A stretch of 64,000 nt of DNA from Acetobacteraceae bacterium (GCA_003164135.1 PLSD01000052.1:1-64000), one strand, 5' to 3'; counted from the stretch's first letter, positions 25,940-35,984 are shown. Numbers and translations: made by a program. The notes: generated from the letters alone by a model not told the origin.

Positions 25940-25955
25940 TGTTTCACGTGAAACA
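25940..25955. other. parS: parS-type ParB binding site
   Basis: TGTTTCACGTGAAACA is a perfect 16-bp palindrome identical to the bacterial chromosomal parS consensus (TGTTNCACGTGAAACA). It extends to an 18-bp palindrome with one more G/C pair. It lies in the gap right after the kdpE stop codon. ParB binds such sites to load SMC and drive chromosome segregation, and they usually cluster near the replication origin. Confidence 0.85.
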
Positions 25956-25959
25956 CCCC

Positions 25960-26646
25960 CTACTCCCCATCCTGCAACCTGTACCCTACCCCCGGCTCGG
26001 TCAAAATCAGCGCCGCCAATTCCGCTCCCAGTTTGCGCCGCAATTGCCCGATATACACCCGCAAATACGCCACATCCTCGGTATGCGCCGGCCCCCAGAT
26101 CGCGGTCAGAATTTGCCGGTGCGTCAGCACCCGCCCCCGGTTGCGCGCCAGCAACAAAAGCAGCGCATGTTCGCGCTTCGTCAGCGGCAAAACCTCGCCA
26201 TCCAGCGTCACTTTATGCAACACCGTGTCAATCACCAGCCCACCAATCTCCACCGGCTTCTCCGCATTATCCTGCCGCAACCGGTGCCGCAGCGCGGTAC
26301 GAATCCGCGCCAGCAACTCGCCCAAACCAAAGGGCTTTTCCACGTAATCATCCGCCCCGGCATCCAGCGCCGCGATCTTATCCGTCTCCCTGTCCCGCGC
26401 GGACAAAATAATGATCGGCACATCGGTGAATTCCCGCAATTTCGCCAACACCTCATGCCCATCCATATCCGGCAGCCCAAGGTCCAGCAAAATCGCATCC
26501 GGCGCGCGCGAAGCCGCCAGCCGCAACGCCTCCTCCCCCCGCTCCGCCCGCACCGTCTCATAGCCCGACGCCGTCAGCGCCGGGGTCAAAAACCGGTGGA
26601 TCTGCGGCTCGTCATCCACCACCAATATCCGCCCGATGGGTATCAT
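25960..26646 (-). CDS. kdpE: KDP operon response regulator
   Basis: A 228-residue OmpR-class regulator. The receiver domain has the acidic pair VVDDEP, phospho-acceptor Asp in AILLDLGLPDMDG (about residue 55) and Lys in YVEKPFG. The winged-helix output domain contains TKREHALLLLLARNRGRVLT and VYIGQLRRKLG. It activates kdp transcription at low potassium or high osmolarity. The start overlaps the kdpD stop by 4 bp. The stop is followed after 4 bp by the parS site. Confidence 0.95.
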   Translation of the reverse strand: MIPIGRILVVDDEPQIHRFLTPALTASGYETVRAERGEEALRLAASRAPDAILLDLGLPDMDGHEVLAKLREFTDVPIIILSARDRETDKIAALDAGADDYVEKPFGLGELLARIRTALRHRLRQDNAEKPVEIGGLVIDTVLHKVTLDGEVLPLTKREHALLLLLARNRGRVLTHRQILTAIWGPAHTEDVAYLRVYIGQLRRKLGAELAALILTEPGVGYRLQDGE

Positions 26647-29264
26647 GCCGCCAGCAACTCCATACTAATAATCGTCCCCGGCAGCCCATCCGCCGGCAGA
26701 TCAAGCCGCGGACTCATCGCGCGAATGCTCCCGCCCATCGCCTCGGTAAACGCTTTCGCAATCGCCAACCCCAGTCCAGTCCCCGGCGCCACCCGATCGC
26801 CGCGCGTCGCACGGAAAAAGCTATCGAACACCGCACCCAATTCATCTGGCGGAATCCCCACCCCTTCGTCAGCCACATTCACCACCACTTTCGCCCCCTG
26901 GCGCAGCCCGGAGATCGAAATCCGGCTCCCCTCCGGCGCATATTTCACCGCATTATCCAGCACATTCACCAATACCTGCTCCAGCAGCGCCGGGTCCGCC
27001 AGCACATAAGCCGCCGCCTCCGCAATATTCACGCCGGCAAACATCGCCCCCGGCACGCGCGCAATCGCCGCCTCCACCACGTCCACCAACCTCAACCGTT
27101 CCCGCCGCGCGGAAATCTCGCCGGTCTCCACCCGCGCCATTTCCATGATATTGGCAAGGAATTTCGTCATCCGTTCGGTATTCTGCCCAATGCTCGCCAG
27201 CAAATCCGCCTGCGTCGCCGCATCCAGCGCCGCCCCGGCCCGCGCCAGCGTTTCCGCCGCCCCGCGAATGGCCGTCAGCGGCGTACGCAGATCATGGCTC
27301 AATGAAGACAGCAACGCGGTGCGCAGTTTCTGGTTATCCTGCTTGGCGGCACTCTGCGCGGCTTGTGTCGCCAGGCGCACCCGCTCCAGCGCCATCGCCG
27401 TCTGGTCCGCCAGCGTGCCAAGCGTCTGCACCAGCGGCGCCGATGGCACCGTTGCCAGCCTGGCCGCCAGCACGCCAATGGCTTTACCATCGGCCCGCAG
27501 CGGCATGAACCGCCACGCCACCGAAGGCAGCGTGCCCGTACCCATGCCGGTTTCCACATCATGCCGGAACGACCACTCCGCCGCCGCCCGCGCCGCCTCG
27601 TCCAGCGCGGTTCCCATTGGCACGCCCGCGACACTCTCCAAACCATTTTTGCCCGCCAGCAGCAGCATCCCCGCACTGGTCATCCCCGCCGCTTCCTCGG
27701 CGGCATCGCGCAGCACGTCGCTCAGTGTCGCCGCACGGGAAAGCCGCTGCCCGAACAGTGAAATGCGCCGCAGCGCCTCAATCCGCGCGCTCGCCGCCTG
27801 CGCCTCTAGCCGCACCTTGCCGGCCAGCGTGCCGGTGACCACGCCAACCAGCAAAAACACCGCCAGCGCCACTACATCCCGCGGGTCGCTGACTGAAAAT
27901 GTGTAGAGTGGCCGGAAGAAAAAGAAGTTCCACAACAAGAATCCCGCAACCGCCGTGGCCAACCCGGCATTGCGCCCATAGCGGCTCGCAATCCCCGCGA
28001 TCACCCCGGTGAAAACCAGTCCCATCGCCTCCTGTGGCAAGTAGCCATTCAGCGCCAGGCCCGCCAGCGTTACCATGGTAAGCGACGCCGCGGCGGCCTG
28101 ATAAGGCTCCCACCCAAACCCCGGCCGCGCCGCCGCCACGCGCGGCATGGGGGCGGCTGGCAGCGGCACGAAGTGCAACGTAAACGCCGTCGCCTTGCGC
28201 GTCAGCACCTCACCCAACCGCTGCCCAGGCCAGCGCCACCACCCCCGCCCTTGCCCCCGGCCAACGACAATGTGGGTGATATTCTGCCGCGCCGCGTAAT
28301 CCAGCACGGCGGTGAAAACATCCGGCGCGCTCACCGTCGCCACCGTACCGCCAAGCTGCACCATCAAATCCAGCGCGTGCTGCACGCGGGCATTGTCCTC
28401 GGCGCGCTCGACATGAAACGCCACCATCGGCGCGCGCAGGGCATCCGCCAGCCGTGCCGCGTGGCGCACCACGTTCTCGGAAGAAGCATCGGGCCCCACC
28501 AGCGCCAGCACGCGCTCCGAGGCCGGCCACGGCCCGGCGATGGCGCGTGAGCGCATGTAGCTGGCCACGTCCTTGTCCACCCGCTGCGCCACGCGCCGCA
28601 GCGCCATTTCGCGCAGCGCGCCAAGGTTGCCTTCGCGGAAAAACCCTTGCAGCGCGCGCCCCGCGACATCCGGGCGGTAGATTTTTCCCTCGGTGAGGCG
28701 GGTGCGCAGTTCTGCGGCGGGCAGGTCGATGAGTTCGATGTCGTCTGCCATATCCAGCACCGTGTCGGGGATCGTTTCGGCGACCCGCACGCCGGTGATG
28801 CGCGCCACTGGGTCGTTCAGGCTTTCCAGATGTTGTACGTTCACCGTGGTCCACACATCGATCCCCGCTTCCAGAACCTCCCGCACATCCTGCCAGCGTT
28901 TCGCATGGCGCAGGCCGGGGGCGTTCGTGTGGGCGAGTTCGTCGACCAGCAGGAGTTTGGGCCGGCGTTTCAGCGCGGCGTCGAGGTCGAATTCTTCCAG
29001 CACCTGGCCGCGATAGGGCACTTGCAGCCGGGGCAGCATTTCCAGCGTGCCAAACTCCTTCAGCGTACCTTCGCGCTCGTGCGTCTCGATCATCCCGGCG
29101 ACGACATCCACCCCGGCCTGGCGTTTGGCGTTGGCGGCGACCAGCATTTCCCAGGTTTTACCGACGCCCGGCGCGGCGCCAAGGAAAATTTTCAGATGGC
29201 CGCGAAGACCCCGCTGCATGCTTTCCAGCAATGCATCGGGGTCGGGCCGGGAGTCAGACGGCAT
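26643..29264 (-). CDS. kdpD: KDP operon sensor histidine kinase
   Basis: An 873-residue membrane sensor. The N-terminal KdpD domain has Walker A GAAPGVGKT (about residues 28-36) and LVDELAHTN. A universal-stress-protein domain follows (LALVGPDASSENVVRHAARL), then four membrane helices around 400-500, a GAF-like segment, and the kinase core with phospho-His in SLSHDLRTPLTAI, N-box VLDNAVKYAP and G boxes ADEGVGIP and GTGLGLAIAKA. It sits 38 bp after kdpC and completes a full-length two-component system. Confidence 0.95.
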   Translation of the reverse strand: MPSDSRPDPDALLESMQRGLRGHLKIFLGAAPGVGKTWEMLVAANAKRQAGVDVVAGMIETHEREGTLKEFGTLEMLPRLQVPYRGQVLEEFDLDAALKRRPKLLLVDELAHTNAPGLRHAKRWQDVREVLEAGIDVWTTVNVQHLESLNDPVARITGVRVAETIPDTVLDMADDIELIDLPAAELRTRLTEGKIYRPDVAGRALQGFFREGNLGALREMALRRVAQRVDKDVASYMRSRAIAGPWPASERVLALVGPDASSENVVRHAARLADALRAPMVAFHVERAEDNARVQHALDLMVQLGGTVATVSAPDVFTAVLDYAARQNITHIVVGRGQGRGWWRWPGQRLGEVLTRKATAFTLHFVPLPAAPMPRVAAARPGFGWEPYQAAAASLTMVTLAGLALNGYLPQEAMGLVFTGVIAGIASRYGRNAGLATAVAGFLLWNFFFFRPLYTFSVSDPRDVVALAVFLLVGVVTGTLAGKVRLEAQAASARIEALRRISLFGQRLSRAATLSDVLRDAAEEAAGMTSAGMLLLAGKNGLESVAGVPMGTALDEAARAAAEWSFRHDVETGMGTGTLPSVAWRFMPLRADGKAIGVLAARLATVPSAPLVQTLGTLADQTAMALERVRLATQAAQSAAKQDNQKLRTALLSSLSHDLRTPLTAIRGAAETLARAGAALDAATQADLLASIGQNTERMTKFLANIMEMARVETGEISARRERLRLVDVVEAAIARVPGAMFAGVNIAEAAAYVLADPALLEQVLVNVLDNAVKYAPEGSRISISGLRQGAKVVVNVADEGVGIPPDELGAVFDSFFRATRGDRVAPGTGLGLAIAKAFTEAMGGSIRAMSPRLDLPADGLPGTIISMELLAA

Positions 29265-29302
29265 GCATACTCATTTCAAGGGAGCCCCAGGACAGGGCTT
29301 CT

Positions 29303-29908
29303 TTATGACGCCGGCAATTGGTCCAGGGCAAGGTTCAATTGCAGGACGTTGACGTGATCCGTGCTGACGATGCCAAGGAAGGCGTGGTGGGTCATCTCGT
29401 TGACCAGATTAACCACCGTGGCGGCGGGAACCTTGCGGGCGGCGGCGACGGCGGGGGCCTGGCGCAGCGCGTTGGCCAGCGAGATATCCGGATCGACGCC
29501 CGAGCCCGAGGCGGTGACGGCATCGGCCGGGACCGGGCCGGGGCCGAACGCTTTGGTATAGGCCGCCACGCGCTGCTGGATGCTGGTAAGCAGCGCAGCG
29601 CTGGTGGGGCCGAGGTTGGAGGCGCCGGATTCACTGGCGTCATAGGGCGTGGCGATGCTGTTGCCCTTGGCATCCGTGCCCGTGAGCGCGGAGGGGCGGG
29701 GATGGAAATATTTTGGCGAGGTAAAGTTCTGCCCGATGATCGCGGAGCCTACGACCTGACCGTTGACGGTGATGAGGCTGCCGTTGGCCTGGGAAGGCAA
29801 CGCAAGCTGCATGACGCCGGTAAACGCCTCGGGCAGCAGAAACCCGGTGAGGATGGTGAAGAGGATGACCAGCGAGAGCGCGGGCCGGAGTTCTTTGAGG
29901 AGGAACAT
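29303..29908 (-). CDS. kdpC: Potassium-transporting ATPase subunit C
   Basis: A 201-residue subunit with one N-terminal membrane helix (LSLVILFTILTGFLLPEAFTG) and a periplasmic domain holding the conserved GQNFTSPKYFHPRPSA, GASNLGPTS and PADAVTASGSGVDPDIS blocks. KdpC stabilises the KdpFABC complex and raises ATP affinity of KdpB. It follows kdpB by 26 bp and ends shortly before kdpD. Confidence 0.95.
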   Translation of the reverse strand: MFLLKELRPALSLVILFTILTGFLLPEAFTGVMQLALPSQANGSLITVNGQVVGSAIIGQNFTSPKYFHPRPSALTGTDAKGNSIATPYDASESGASNLGPTSAALLTSIQQRVAAYTKAFGPGPVPADAVTASGSGVDPDISLANALRQAPAVAAARKVPAATVVNLVNEMTHHAFLGIVSTDHVNVLQLNLALDQLPAS

Positions 29909-29934
29909 GGGATTAATCCGTTACGAAAAGACGA

Positions 29935-31974
29935 TTACGAAAAAACGTGAAAAACGCCGAGGATAAGGTCGATGGCCTTGATCCCGGCAAAGGGCGCGAT
30001 GATGCCGCCGAGACCGTAGATGACTAGGTTGCGGCGCAGCAGTGCGGCAGCACCGATGGCGCGGAATTTCACGCCGCGCAGGGCCAGCGGCACCAGGGCG
30101 ACAATGATCAGCGCGTTGAAGATGACCGCCGAGAGAATGGCGGATTCCGGGCTGCGCAGTTGCATCACATTCAGCGCCGCGAGTTGCGGGTAGGTGCCGA
30201 CGAAAATCGCAGGCAAAATGGCGAAGTATTTAGAAATATCATTGGCGATGGAAAAGGTGGTGAGCGCGCCGCGCGTGATGAGCAACTGCTTGCCGATTTC
30301 CACGATCTCGATCAGCTTGGTCGGGTCGCTGTCGAGGTCCACCATATTGCCGGCTTCGCGCGCGGCCTGGGTGCCGGTTTGCATCGCCACGCCGACATCT
30401 GCTTGCGCCAGAGCCGGTGCGTCGTTGGTACCGTCGCCGCACATCGCGACGAGACGACCCTCGGCCTGAACCTTCCTGATGTAGTCAAGCTTGTTCTGCG
30501 GCGTGGCCTCGGCGATGTACTCATCAACGCCAGCCTCGGCGGCGATGGCGGCGGCGGTGATGCGGTTGTCACCCGTGACCATGACGGTGCGAATGCCCAT
30601 GCTGCGCAGTGCGGCGAAACGCTCCTTGATGCCGGGTTTGACGATGTCCTTCAGCTCGATGACGCCGAGCAGGCGGCCATTGGCGGCAACCGCCAGCGGG
30701 GTGGAGCCGGCGCGGCCGATGCGCGAGACGGCCTCGGTGAACAGCGCGTCGCCGGTGGTGTTCAGCGCGCTCAACACGGAATCCACGGCACCTTTGCGGT
30801 AGGAGCCGGCGCTGGAGTCCACGCCCGACATGCGCGTGTTGGCGCTGAAGGGGATGATTTCCGCGCCTTCCGGCATGACCGGAACGTAGCCATATTTTTC
30901 ACGCGCCAGAGCGAGGATGGAACGGCCTTCGGGTGTGTCGTCGCCCAGGCTGGCCAGCGCGCAGGCTTGCGCAAGGTCTTGTTCCGGCACGCCCGCCACC
31001 GGATAGAAGCCCGAAGCCATGCGGTTACCAAACGTGATGGTTCCGGTTTTATCCAGCAGCAGCGCGTCGACATCGCCAGCGGCTTCCACGGCCCGGCCGG
31101 AGGTGGCGACGACGTTGAAGCGCACCAGGCGGTCCATGCCGGCGATGCCGATGGCCGAGAGCAGCCCGCCGATGGTGGTGGGGATGAGGCACACCAGCAG
31201 CGCCGCCAGCACGGGGATGGAGAAATGCGTGCCGGAATATTGGCCGAAGCCGATCAGCGTGACCACCGCGATGAGAAAGATCAAAGTGAGACCAGCGAGA
31301 AGGATATTCAGCGCGATTTCGTTGGGGGTCTTGCGGCGTTCCGCACCTTCAACCAGTGCGATCATGCGGTCGAGGAAGGTCGAGCCGGCATCGGCGGTGA
31401 TGCGCACCACCAGCCAGTCGGAAACCACCATCGTGCCACCTGTTACCGCCGAGCGGTCGCCGCCGGCTTCGCGCACCACGGGGGCGGATTCACCGGTGAT
31501 CGCACTTTCGTTCACGCTGGCAACACCTTCGATGATTTCACCATCGGAGGGTACGAGATCGCCCGATTCCACCAGCACGATGTCGCCCTTGCGCAGGTCT
31601 TCCGCATGAGTGGGAATGTAGATCACGCGGTCTTGCGGGTTGGCCAGCAATTTCGCCATGGTATCTGAACGGGCGCGTTTCAGGCTTTCCGCCCTGGCGC
31701 GGCCACGGCCTTCCGCCACGGCCTCCGCGAAGGTGGCGAACAGCACGGTGAGCCACAGCCAGGCGGCTATGGTGATGGGAAAGGCAGCGGCCCTGCCGTT
31801 AAAGATGTCCTCGCCACCGACCACGCTGACCATGAGCGCGGTGACTTCGGTAAAAAAGATCACCGGGTTGCGCATCAGGGTAACGGGGTTGAGTTTGGCA
31901 AAGGAATCCAGTGCCGCGCGGCGCATAATGGTGGCGTCGAGCAGGGAAATCACTTCAGCATTTGCAGATGTCAT
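29935..31974 (-). CDS. kdpB: Potassium-transporting ATPase ATP-binding subunit
   Basis: A 679-residue P-type ATPase subunit. Motifs in order are the actuator [11 protein letters not shown] (with the regulatory Ser in TGES), the phosphorylation site [14 protein letters not shown], the nucleotide-binding [11 protein letters not shown], and the hinge [21 protein letters not shown]. Membrane helices are at the usual positions for KdpB. It hydrolyses ATP to drive potassium uptake through KdpA. Spacing to kdpA is 11 bp. AAAGG lies before the start. Confidence 0.97.
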   Translation of the reverse strand: MTSANAEVISLLDATIMRRAALDSFAKLNPVTLMRNPVIFFTEVTALMVSVVGGEDIFNGRAAAFPITIAAWLWLTVLFATFAEAVAEGRGRARAESLKRARSDTMAKLLANPQDRVIYIPTHAEDLRKGDIVLVESGDLVPSDGEIIEGVASVNESAITGESAPVVREAGGDRSAVTGGTMVVSDWLVVRITADAGSTFLDRMIALVEGAERRKTPNEIALNILLAGLTLIFLIAVVTLIGFGQYSGTHFSIPVLAALLVCLIPTTIGGLLSAIGIAGMDRLVRFNVVATSGRAVEAAGDVDALLLDKTGTITFGNRMASGFYPVAGVPEQDLAQACALASLGDDTPEGRSILALAREKYGYVPVMPEGAEIIPFSANTRMSGVDSSAGSYRKGAVDSVLSALNTTGDALFTEAVSRIGRAGSTPLAVAANGRLLGVIELKDIVKPGIKERFAALRSMGIRTVMVTGDNRITAAAIAAEAGVDEYIAEATPQNKLDYIRKVQAEGRLVAMCGDGTNDAPALAQADVGVAMQTGTQAAREAGNMVDLDSDPTKLIEIVEIGKQLLITRGALTTFSIANDISKYFAILPAIFVGTYPQLAALNVMQLRSPESAILSAVIFNALIIVALVPLALRGVKFRAIGAAALLRRNLVIYGLGGIIAPFAGIKAIDLILGVFHVFS

Positions 31975-31985
31975 TGTCGTAACCT

Positions 31986-33683
31986 TTAAAATGTCTTGCC
32001 GGCGTAGAGCAGATAGTGCTCGGCCAAGGGCCCAAGCGTATCAGCTGGCAGGTATTGCAGGCCGCCCAGGATGACGATGACGCCAATGAGCAGGCCGATG
32101 AACAGTGGACCAGTGGTGGGAAAAGTGCCGGCACTCTCAGGCAGCTTCGGTTTTGCCGCGAGCGAGCCGGCGATGGCCAGCACCGGGATCATGAAGGCGA
32201 AACGGCCGAACAGCATGGCCGCGCCGAGGCCAAAGTCCAGCAGCGGCGTGTCGGCGGAAAGGCCCGCGAAGGCGCTGCCGTTGTTCTCGGTGGCGGAGGT
32301 CCAGCCGTAGAGCATCTCCGAGAGACCATGCGGTCCGGCGTTTGCCAGCGAGGCCACGCCCGAGGCGGTGCATAGGGAAAACCCTGCGCCGGCCAGGATG
32401 AAAAGCGTGAGGATGAGCACAGCCAGCATGGCGAGTTTGATCTCCTTCGCCTGCACTTTTTTACCGAGATATTCCGGCGTGCGCCCGACCATGAGGCCCG
32501 CGACGAACACCGAGAGCAGAGCAAAGACTATGATAGTGTAGAAGCCCGAACCGACGCCGCCTGGTGTGACTTCACCAAGCTGCATGAGGAACAAAGGAAT
32601 GGCGCCGCCAAGCGGGGTGTAGCTGTCCGTAAAGCTGTCCACAGCACCGGTGGAGGTGCCGGTGGCGGAAACGTTGAAGGTGGCGGAAGCGGGAATGCCG
32701 AAGCGGACTTCCTTGCCTTCCCAATTGCCGCCCTGCGTCGCAACACCGGCGGCAATGTGCAGCGGGTTGCCCGCGGCCTCGGCGGCATAGGTGCCGACGC
32801 AGCCCAGTGCCAGGATGATGGCCATGGCGGCCATCAGCGCGCGGCCCTGGGCTTTTTCCTTGACCATGTGGCCGAAGGCGATGGGCAGCCCAAAGCCGAT
32901 GACCAGGAGGAGGAAGTTTTCCAGCAGGTTGGTCCAGGCGTTGGGGCTCTCGAACGGATGCCCCGAGTTGGCGTTGAAGAAGCCGCCGCCGTTGGTGCCG
33001 AGTTCCTTGATGGCTTCCTGGAAGGCGACCGGGCCGATGGCGATGGTCTGGGAACCGGCGTCGAGCGTGTGCGCGGTGATGAAGGGGCCAAAAGTTTGCG
33101 GCGCGCCGGCGATGACCAGCAGCGTGGCGGCAACGAGTGCCACCGGCAGCAGCAGATAAAGCGTGACGCGGGTGAGATCGGCATAGAAATTACCGATGGA
33201 TTTGAGACCGCCCGCGGTGAAGGCGCGCATGACCGCCGCCGCCGCCGCGATGCCCGCTGCCGCCGAGATGAACATGTGCACGGCGAGGCCGAGCATTTGC
33301 GCGCCGTTGGAGATTTGCGCCTCCGGCACGTAGGCCTGCCAGTTGGTGTTAGTGGTGAAGCTGGCCGCCGTGTTGAAGGCCAGGCGCGGCGACATCGCGG
33401 TGATGTGCTGCGGGTTGAACGGCAGATAATATTGCAGGCGCAGAATGGCGTAGAGCAGGAGGAAATGGATGACGCTGAGCAGGATTAGCGCGATCGCGTA
33501 GTCCTGCCAGCGCATCGCGCGCGCCGGGTCTACCCCGGCCAGTTTGTAAAAGCCGTTTTCCAGCGGAGCGAGAAACCGCACGCGGCCTTCGAAAATCGCC
33601 GCCATATAGCGTCCCAGCGGGAAGGCGCAGCCCAGCACCAGCGCAAACGTGAGCGCGATGTAAAGCAAACCCTGAATTGTCAT
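31986..33683 (-). CDS. kdpA: Potassium-transporting ATPase channel subunit
   Basis: A 565-residue, roughly ten-helix protein carrying the four selectivity-filter repeats of the KdpA family, visible as [29 protein letters not shown] and [13 protein letters not shown] among others. It begins [18 protein letters not shown] like many KdpA proteins. It forms the K+ intake path that works with KdpB. AAGGG precedes the ATG. kdpF is 12 bp upstream. Confidence 0.97.
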   Translation of the reverse strand: MTIQGLLYIALTFALVLGCAFPLGRYMAAIFEGRVRFLAPLENGFYKLAGVDPARAMRWQDYAIALILLSVIHFLLLYAILRLQYYLPFNPQHITAMSPRLAFNTAASFTTNTNWQAYVPEAQISNGAQMLGLAVHMFISAAAGIAAAAAVMRAFTAGGLKSIGNFYADLTRVTLYLLLPVALVAATLLVIAGAPQTFGPFITAHTLDAGSQTIAIGPVAFQEAIKELGTNGGGFFNANSGHPFESPNAWTNLLENFLLLVIGFGLPIAFGHMVKEKAQGRALMAAMAIILALGCVGTYAAEAAGNPLHIAAGVATQGGNWEGKEVRFGIPASATFNVSATGTSTGAVDSFTDSYTPLGGAIPLFLMQLGEVTPGGVGSGFYTIIVFALLSVFVAGLMVGRTPEYLGKKVQAKEIKLAMLAVLILTLFILAGAGFSLCTASGVASLANAGPHGLSEMLYGWTSATENNGSAFAGLSADTPLLDFGLGAAMLFGRFAFMIPVLAIAGSLAAKPKLPESAGTFPTTGPLFIGLLIGVIVILGGLQYLPADTLGPLAEHYLLYAGKTF

Positions 33684-33695
33684 GGAATTTAACCC

Positions 33696-33782
33696 TTAAA
33701 AATCTTCCGGGCGCAGCATCGCCCAGACAAGATACACCAGCAGACCGGCGGAAATGACGCCGCCCAGATACAGATCGAACAT
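33696..33782 (-). CDS. kdpF: KdpF-like small subunit
   Basis: A 28-residue single-span peptide starting MFDLYLGGVISAGLLVYLVW and ending MLRPEDF. Position (directly before kdpA) and the L..YL..AL..PE.F pattern are those of KdpF, the small subunit that stabilises the KdpABC complex. AAAAGG lies in front of the ATG. Confidence 0.88.
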   Translation of the reverse strand: MFDLYLGGVISAGLLVYLVWAMLRPEDF

Positions 33783-33785
33783 AAT

Positions 33786-33869
33786 TTAAACCTTTTCGCA
33801 GGCCGGAACGTAGAGAATAAGCACGGCGAAAATCACCACGCCGAATGCGATCGCCACAAAGTCACCCAT
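33786..33869 (-). CDS. Small membrane peptide at the head of the kdp operon
   Basis: A 27-residue peptide, MGDFVAIAFGVVIFAVLILY then VPACEKV, ending 3 bp before the kdpF start. GGTGGTG precedes the ATG. It has one hydrophobic span and a short tail with a Cys. Comparable tiny proteins (often ending C(D/E)(R/K)(L/V)) occur before kdpF in some proteobacteria; I do not know an experimentally assigned role. Its position as the first gene of kdpFABCDE suggests a second small accessory subunit. Confidence 0.65.
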   Translation of the reverse strand: MGDFVAIAFGVVIFAVLILYVPACEKV

Positions 33870-33927
33870 AAGGCACCACCTTTCAGTCGGCTTGTGTGCG
33901 CTCAGGCGCGTAAAGCCGCGAGACGGA

Positions 33928-33944
33928 ACGAACAGCTAGTTCGT
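33928..33944. promoter_or_regulatory. Inverted repeat upstream of the kdp operon
   Basis: ACGAAC, five bases, then GTTCGT, a perfect 6-bp inverted repeat located about 60 bp upstream of the first kdp small gene. The position is right for an operator, and KdpE is the obvious candidate, but the sequence does not match a KdpE site that I know. Confidence 0.35.
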
Positions 33945-34010
33945 AAAGGCGGTATAAAGAAATTGTTGCGGGTTATAAAGGAAATAACGCCGCCGGCTTT
34001 TGCGTGGCTT

Positions 34011-34958
34011 TTACAGTGAAAGCAAGACGCGCAGGCGGTCGGCCATGGCCCGTTGGGCGACGGTGCTGGCGGGGGCAACACGCTCGAAGGCGTGCGGGGC
34101 GCCGGGGTGGACGTGGAGCTCGGTGGGGATGCCGGCTTGGGCGAGGCGGGCGGCGTAGGCGATGGATTCGTCGCGGAAAATGTCGAGCTCGCCGACTTCG
34201 ATATAGGCGGGGGCGAGGCCGGTTAGGGTTTCGGCGCGCGCCGGGGCGGCGCTGGAGGGAACGGCGGCGGTGCCCAACAGGTCGCCAAGCAGGGCGGACC
34301 AGCCGGTAAAATTGTTGTCGTGGGTCCAGGTGGCGAAGGGGGCGAGGGCTGGGTCTGGTTCCAGGTTACGGTCGTCGAGCATGGGGTAGATGAGGATTTG
34401 GCGGGCGAGCGGAAGGTTGCGGTCGCGGGCCAGCAAGGCGGTGCCGGCGGCTAAGCCGCCGCCGGCACTGTCGCCCATGACGGCGATGCGGGTTGGGTCG
34501 GCGCCGAGTTGGGCGGCGTGGGTTAGCAGCCATTGCAGGGCGGCGGCGCAGTCTTCCACCGGGGTGGGGTGCGGGTTTTCCGGGGCCAGGCGGTAGTCGG
34601 CGGCGAGCATGGAAACGCCGGTGGCGGAGACGTAGGCGGCGACCACGGGGTCGTAGATGTCGATATTGCCGCAGATCATGCCGCCGCCGTGCAGGTAGAG
34701 CACGGCCGGGCCGGGGGTGGCGCCGGTTTTTTCGTACCAGCGCAGGCGGAGGGAGGTGCCGTCCGGCGCGGGGCAGGTGTGGTTGGTGGTGGTCACGTCC
34801 GGGAAGGACGGGGCCAGGGTGCCAAGTGCTGCCATCAAGCCGTCGATATTGGCGCGCAGGGACGCCCAGTCGCCTCGGGCGGGCGGGGTGATCTCGCCCA
34901 TGGCGGCGGCGGCGGCTTGCAGGGCGGCGGCGATTTCGGGGTCGAATGCATGGGCCAT
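34011..34958 (-). CDS. Alpha/beta hydrolase, HSL (esterase) family
   Basis: A 315-residue cytoplasmic esterase. The oxyanion-hole motif is YLHGGGMICG (about residues 87-96) and the nucleophile elbow is GDSAGGGLA with Ser near residue 157. The Asp lies in DIFRDESIAYAARLA and the catalytic His in HPGAPHAFE close to the C-terminus. GGAGC precedes the ATG. It follows the ferredoxin-NADP reductase gene by 15 bp on the same strand. The natural substrate is unknown; HSL-family members usually hydrolyse short acyl esters. Confidence 0.88.
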   Translation of the reverse strand: MAHAFDPEIAAALQAAAAAMGEITPPARGDWASLRANIDGLMAALGTLAPSFPDVTTTNHTCPAPDGTSLRLRWYEKTGATPGPAVLYLHGGGMICGNIDIYDPVVAAYVSATGVSMLAADYRLAPENPHPTPVEDCAAALQWLLTHAAQLGADPTRIAVMGDSAGGGLAAGTALLARDRNLPLARQILIYPMLDDRNLEPDPALAPFATWTHDNNFTGWSALLGDLLGTAAVPSSAAPARAETLTGLAPAYIEVGELDIFRDESIAYAARLAQAGIPTELHVHPGAPHAFERVAPASTVAQRAMADRLRVLLSL

Positions 34959-34973
34959 GCGGAGCTCCAGGTT

Positions 34974-35984
34974 TTAGGTGGGGACGCCTTTGCTGGTGGA
35001 GTATTCAAAGTGCAGCGCCACGTCCGGGTAGACGATGGGGTGGATGGCGTGCGCGGCGACGGCGGCTTCGGCGAACCCTTGCAGGATGAGTTTGAGCTTG
35101 CCGGGGTAGGTGACGATGTCGCCCACGCCGAAAATGCCGGGCATGGTGGATTCCATGCGGGCCGGGTTGACCACGACATGGTGGCGCGCAAGCTCGAACG
35201 CCCAGTCTGCCAAGGGGCCAAGTTCCATGGACAGGCCGAAGAAGGGCAGCAGCACGTCAGCCGGGATTTTGCGCGTGGCGCCGTCGAGGTCGGCGACTTC
35301 GACGGCTTCCAGCACGCCTTTTGCGCCGTGCAGGGCGTGGAGCTGGTAGGGGATGACCATGTCGATTTCGCCACGGGCGGCGGCGGCGTCGAGCTGGGCG
35401 GCGCTCTCGGGCGCGGCACGGAATTTGGGGCGGCGGTGGATGACGTGAATGGATTTGGCGATGCCGTTCAAGGCCAGCGCCCAGTCGACCGCGGAGTCAC
35501 CGCCGCCGGCGATGACGACGCGTTTGCCGCGCAGGGCCTCGCGGCGTTTGACGTAATATTGCACGGCGCCAGTGGCCTCATAGGCGGGGAGGCCCTCCAG
35601 CGGCGGGCGGTTGGGGCCGAATGCGCCGGCACCGGCGGCGACGATGACGGCTTTGGCGTGGATTGTGTTGCCGAGGCTGGTGGTGAGGGTGAAGTCGCCC
35701 TGTGACCCGGTGCAGGTTTCCACCCGCTGACCGAGCAGTTTTTGCGGCGCGAAAGGGGCGATTTGCTGTTCCAAGCGCGCGATCAGCTCGGAGGCCTCGA
35801 TGCCGGGGTGGGCGGGAATGTCGTAGATTGGCTTTTCCGGGTAGAGGGCGGCGCACTGGCCGCCGGTTTCGCCCAGGGCGTCGATGAGGACGCAGGACAT
35901 TTTCAGCATCCCGCACTCAAACACCGCAAACAGGCCGGCCGGGCCGGCGCCAATGATCGCAACATCCGTTATCAGCTTTTCCAT
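34974..35984 (-). CDS. Ferredoxin/flavodoxin-NADP+ reductase (thioredoxin-reductase-like)
   Basis: A 336-residue FAD enzyme: dinucleotide-binding IIGAGPAGLFAVFECGM at the N-terminus, GETGGQCAALYPEKPIYDIP, the NADP site VVIAGGGDSAVDWALAL (about residues 150-166), and FGVGDIVTYPGKLKLILQGF at the C-terminus. The CxxC pair of true thioredoxin reductases is absent, which places it with the TrxR-like ferredoxin-NADP reductases. AGGGGC lies in front of the ATG at 35984; the in-frame start further upstream is less likely. It is transcribed divergently from tsaE with a 59-bp gap. Confidence 0.9.
   Translation of the reverse strand: MEKLITDVAIIGAGPAGLFAVFECGMLKMSCVLIDALGETGGQCAALYPEKPIYDIPAHPGIEASELIARLEQQIAPFAPQKLLGQRVETCTGSQGDFTLTTSLGNTIHAKAVIVAAGAGAFGPNRPPLEGLPAYEATGAVQYYVKRREALRGKRVVIAGGGDSAVDWALALNGIAKSIHVIHRRPKFRAAPESAAQLDAAAARGEIDMVIPYQLHALHGAKGVLEAVEVADLDGATRKIPADVLLPFFGLSMELGPLADWAFELARHHVVVNPARMESTMPGIFGVGDIVTYPGKLKLILQGFAEAAVAAHAIHPIVYPDVALHFEYSTSKGVPT

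Noticed and set aside
29318-31668. Long plus-strand ORFs opposite kdpC and kdpB (210 and 502 residues)
   Set aside because: Shadows of the kdp genes on the other strand; His/Gly/Asp-rich with no family resemblance.
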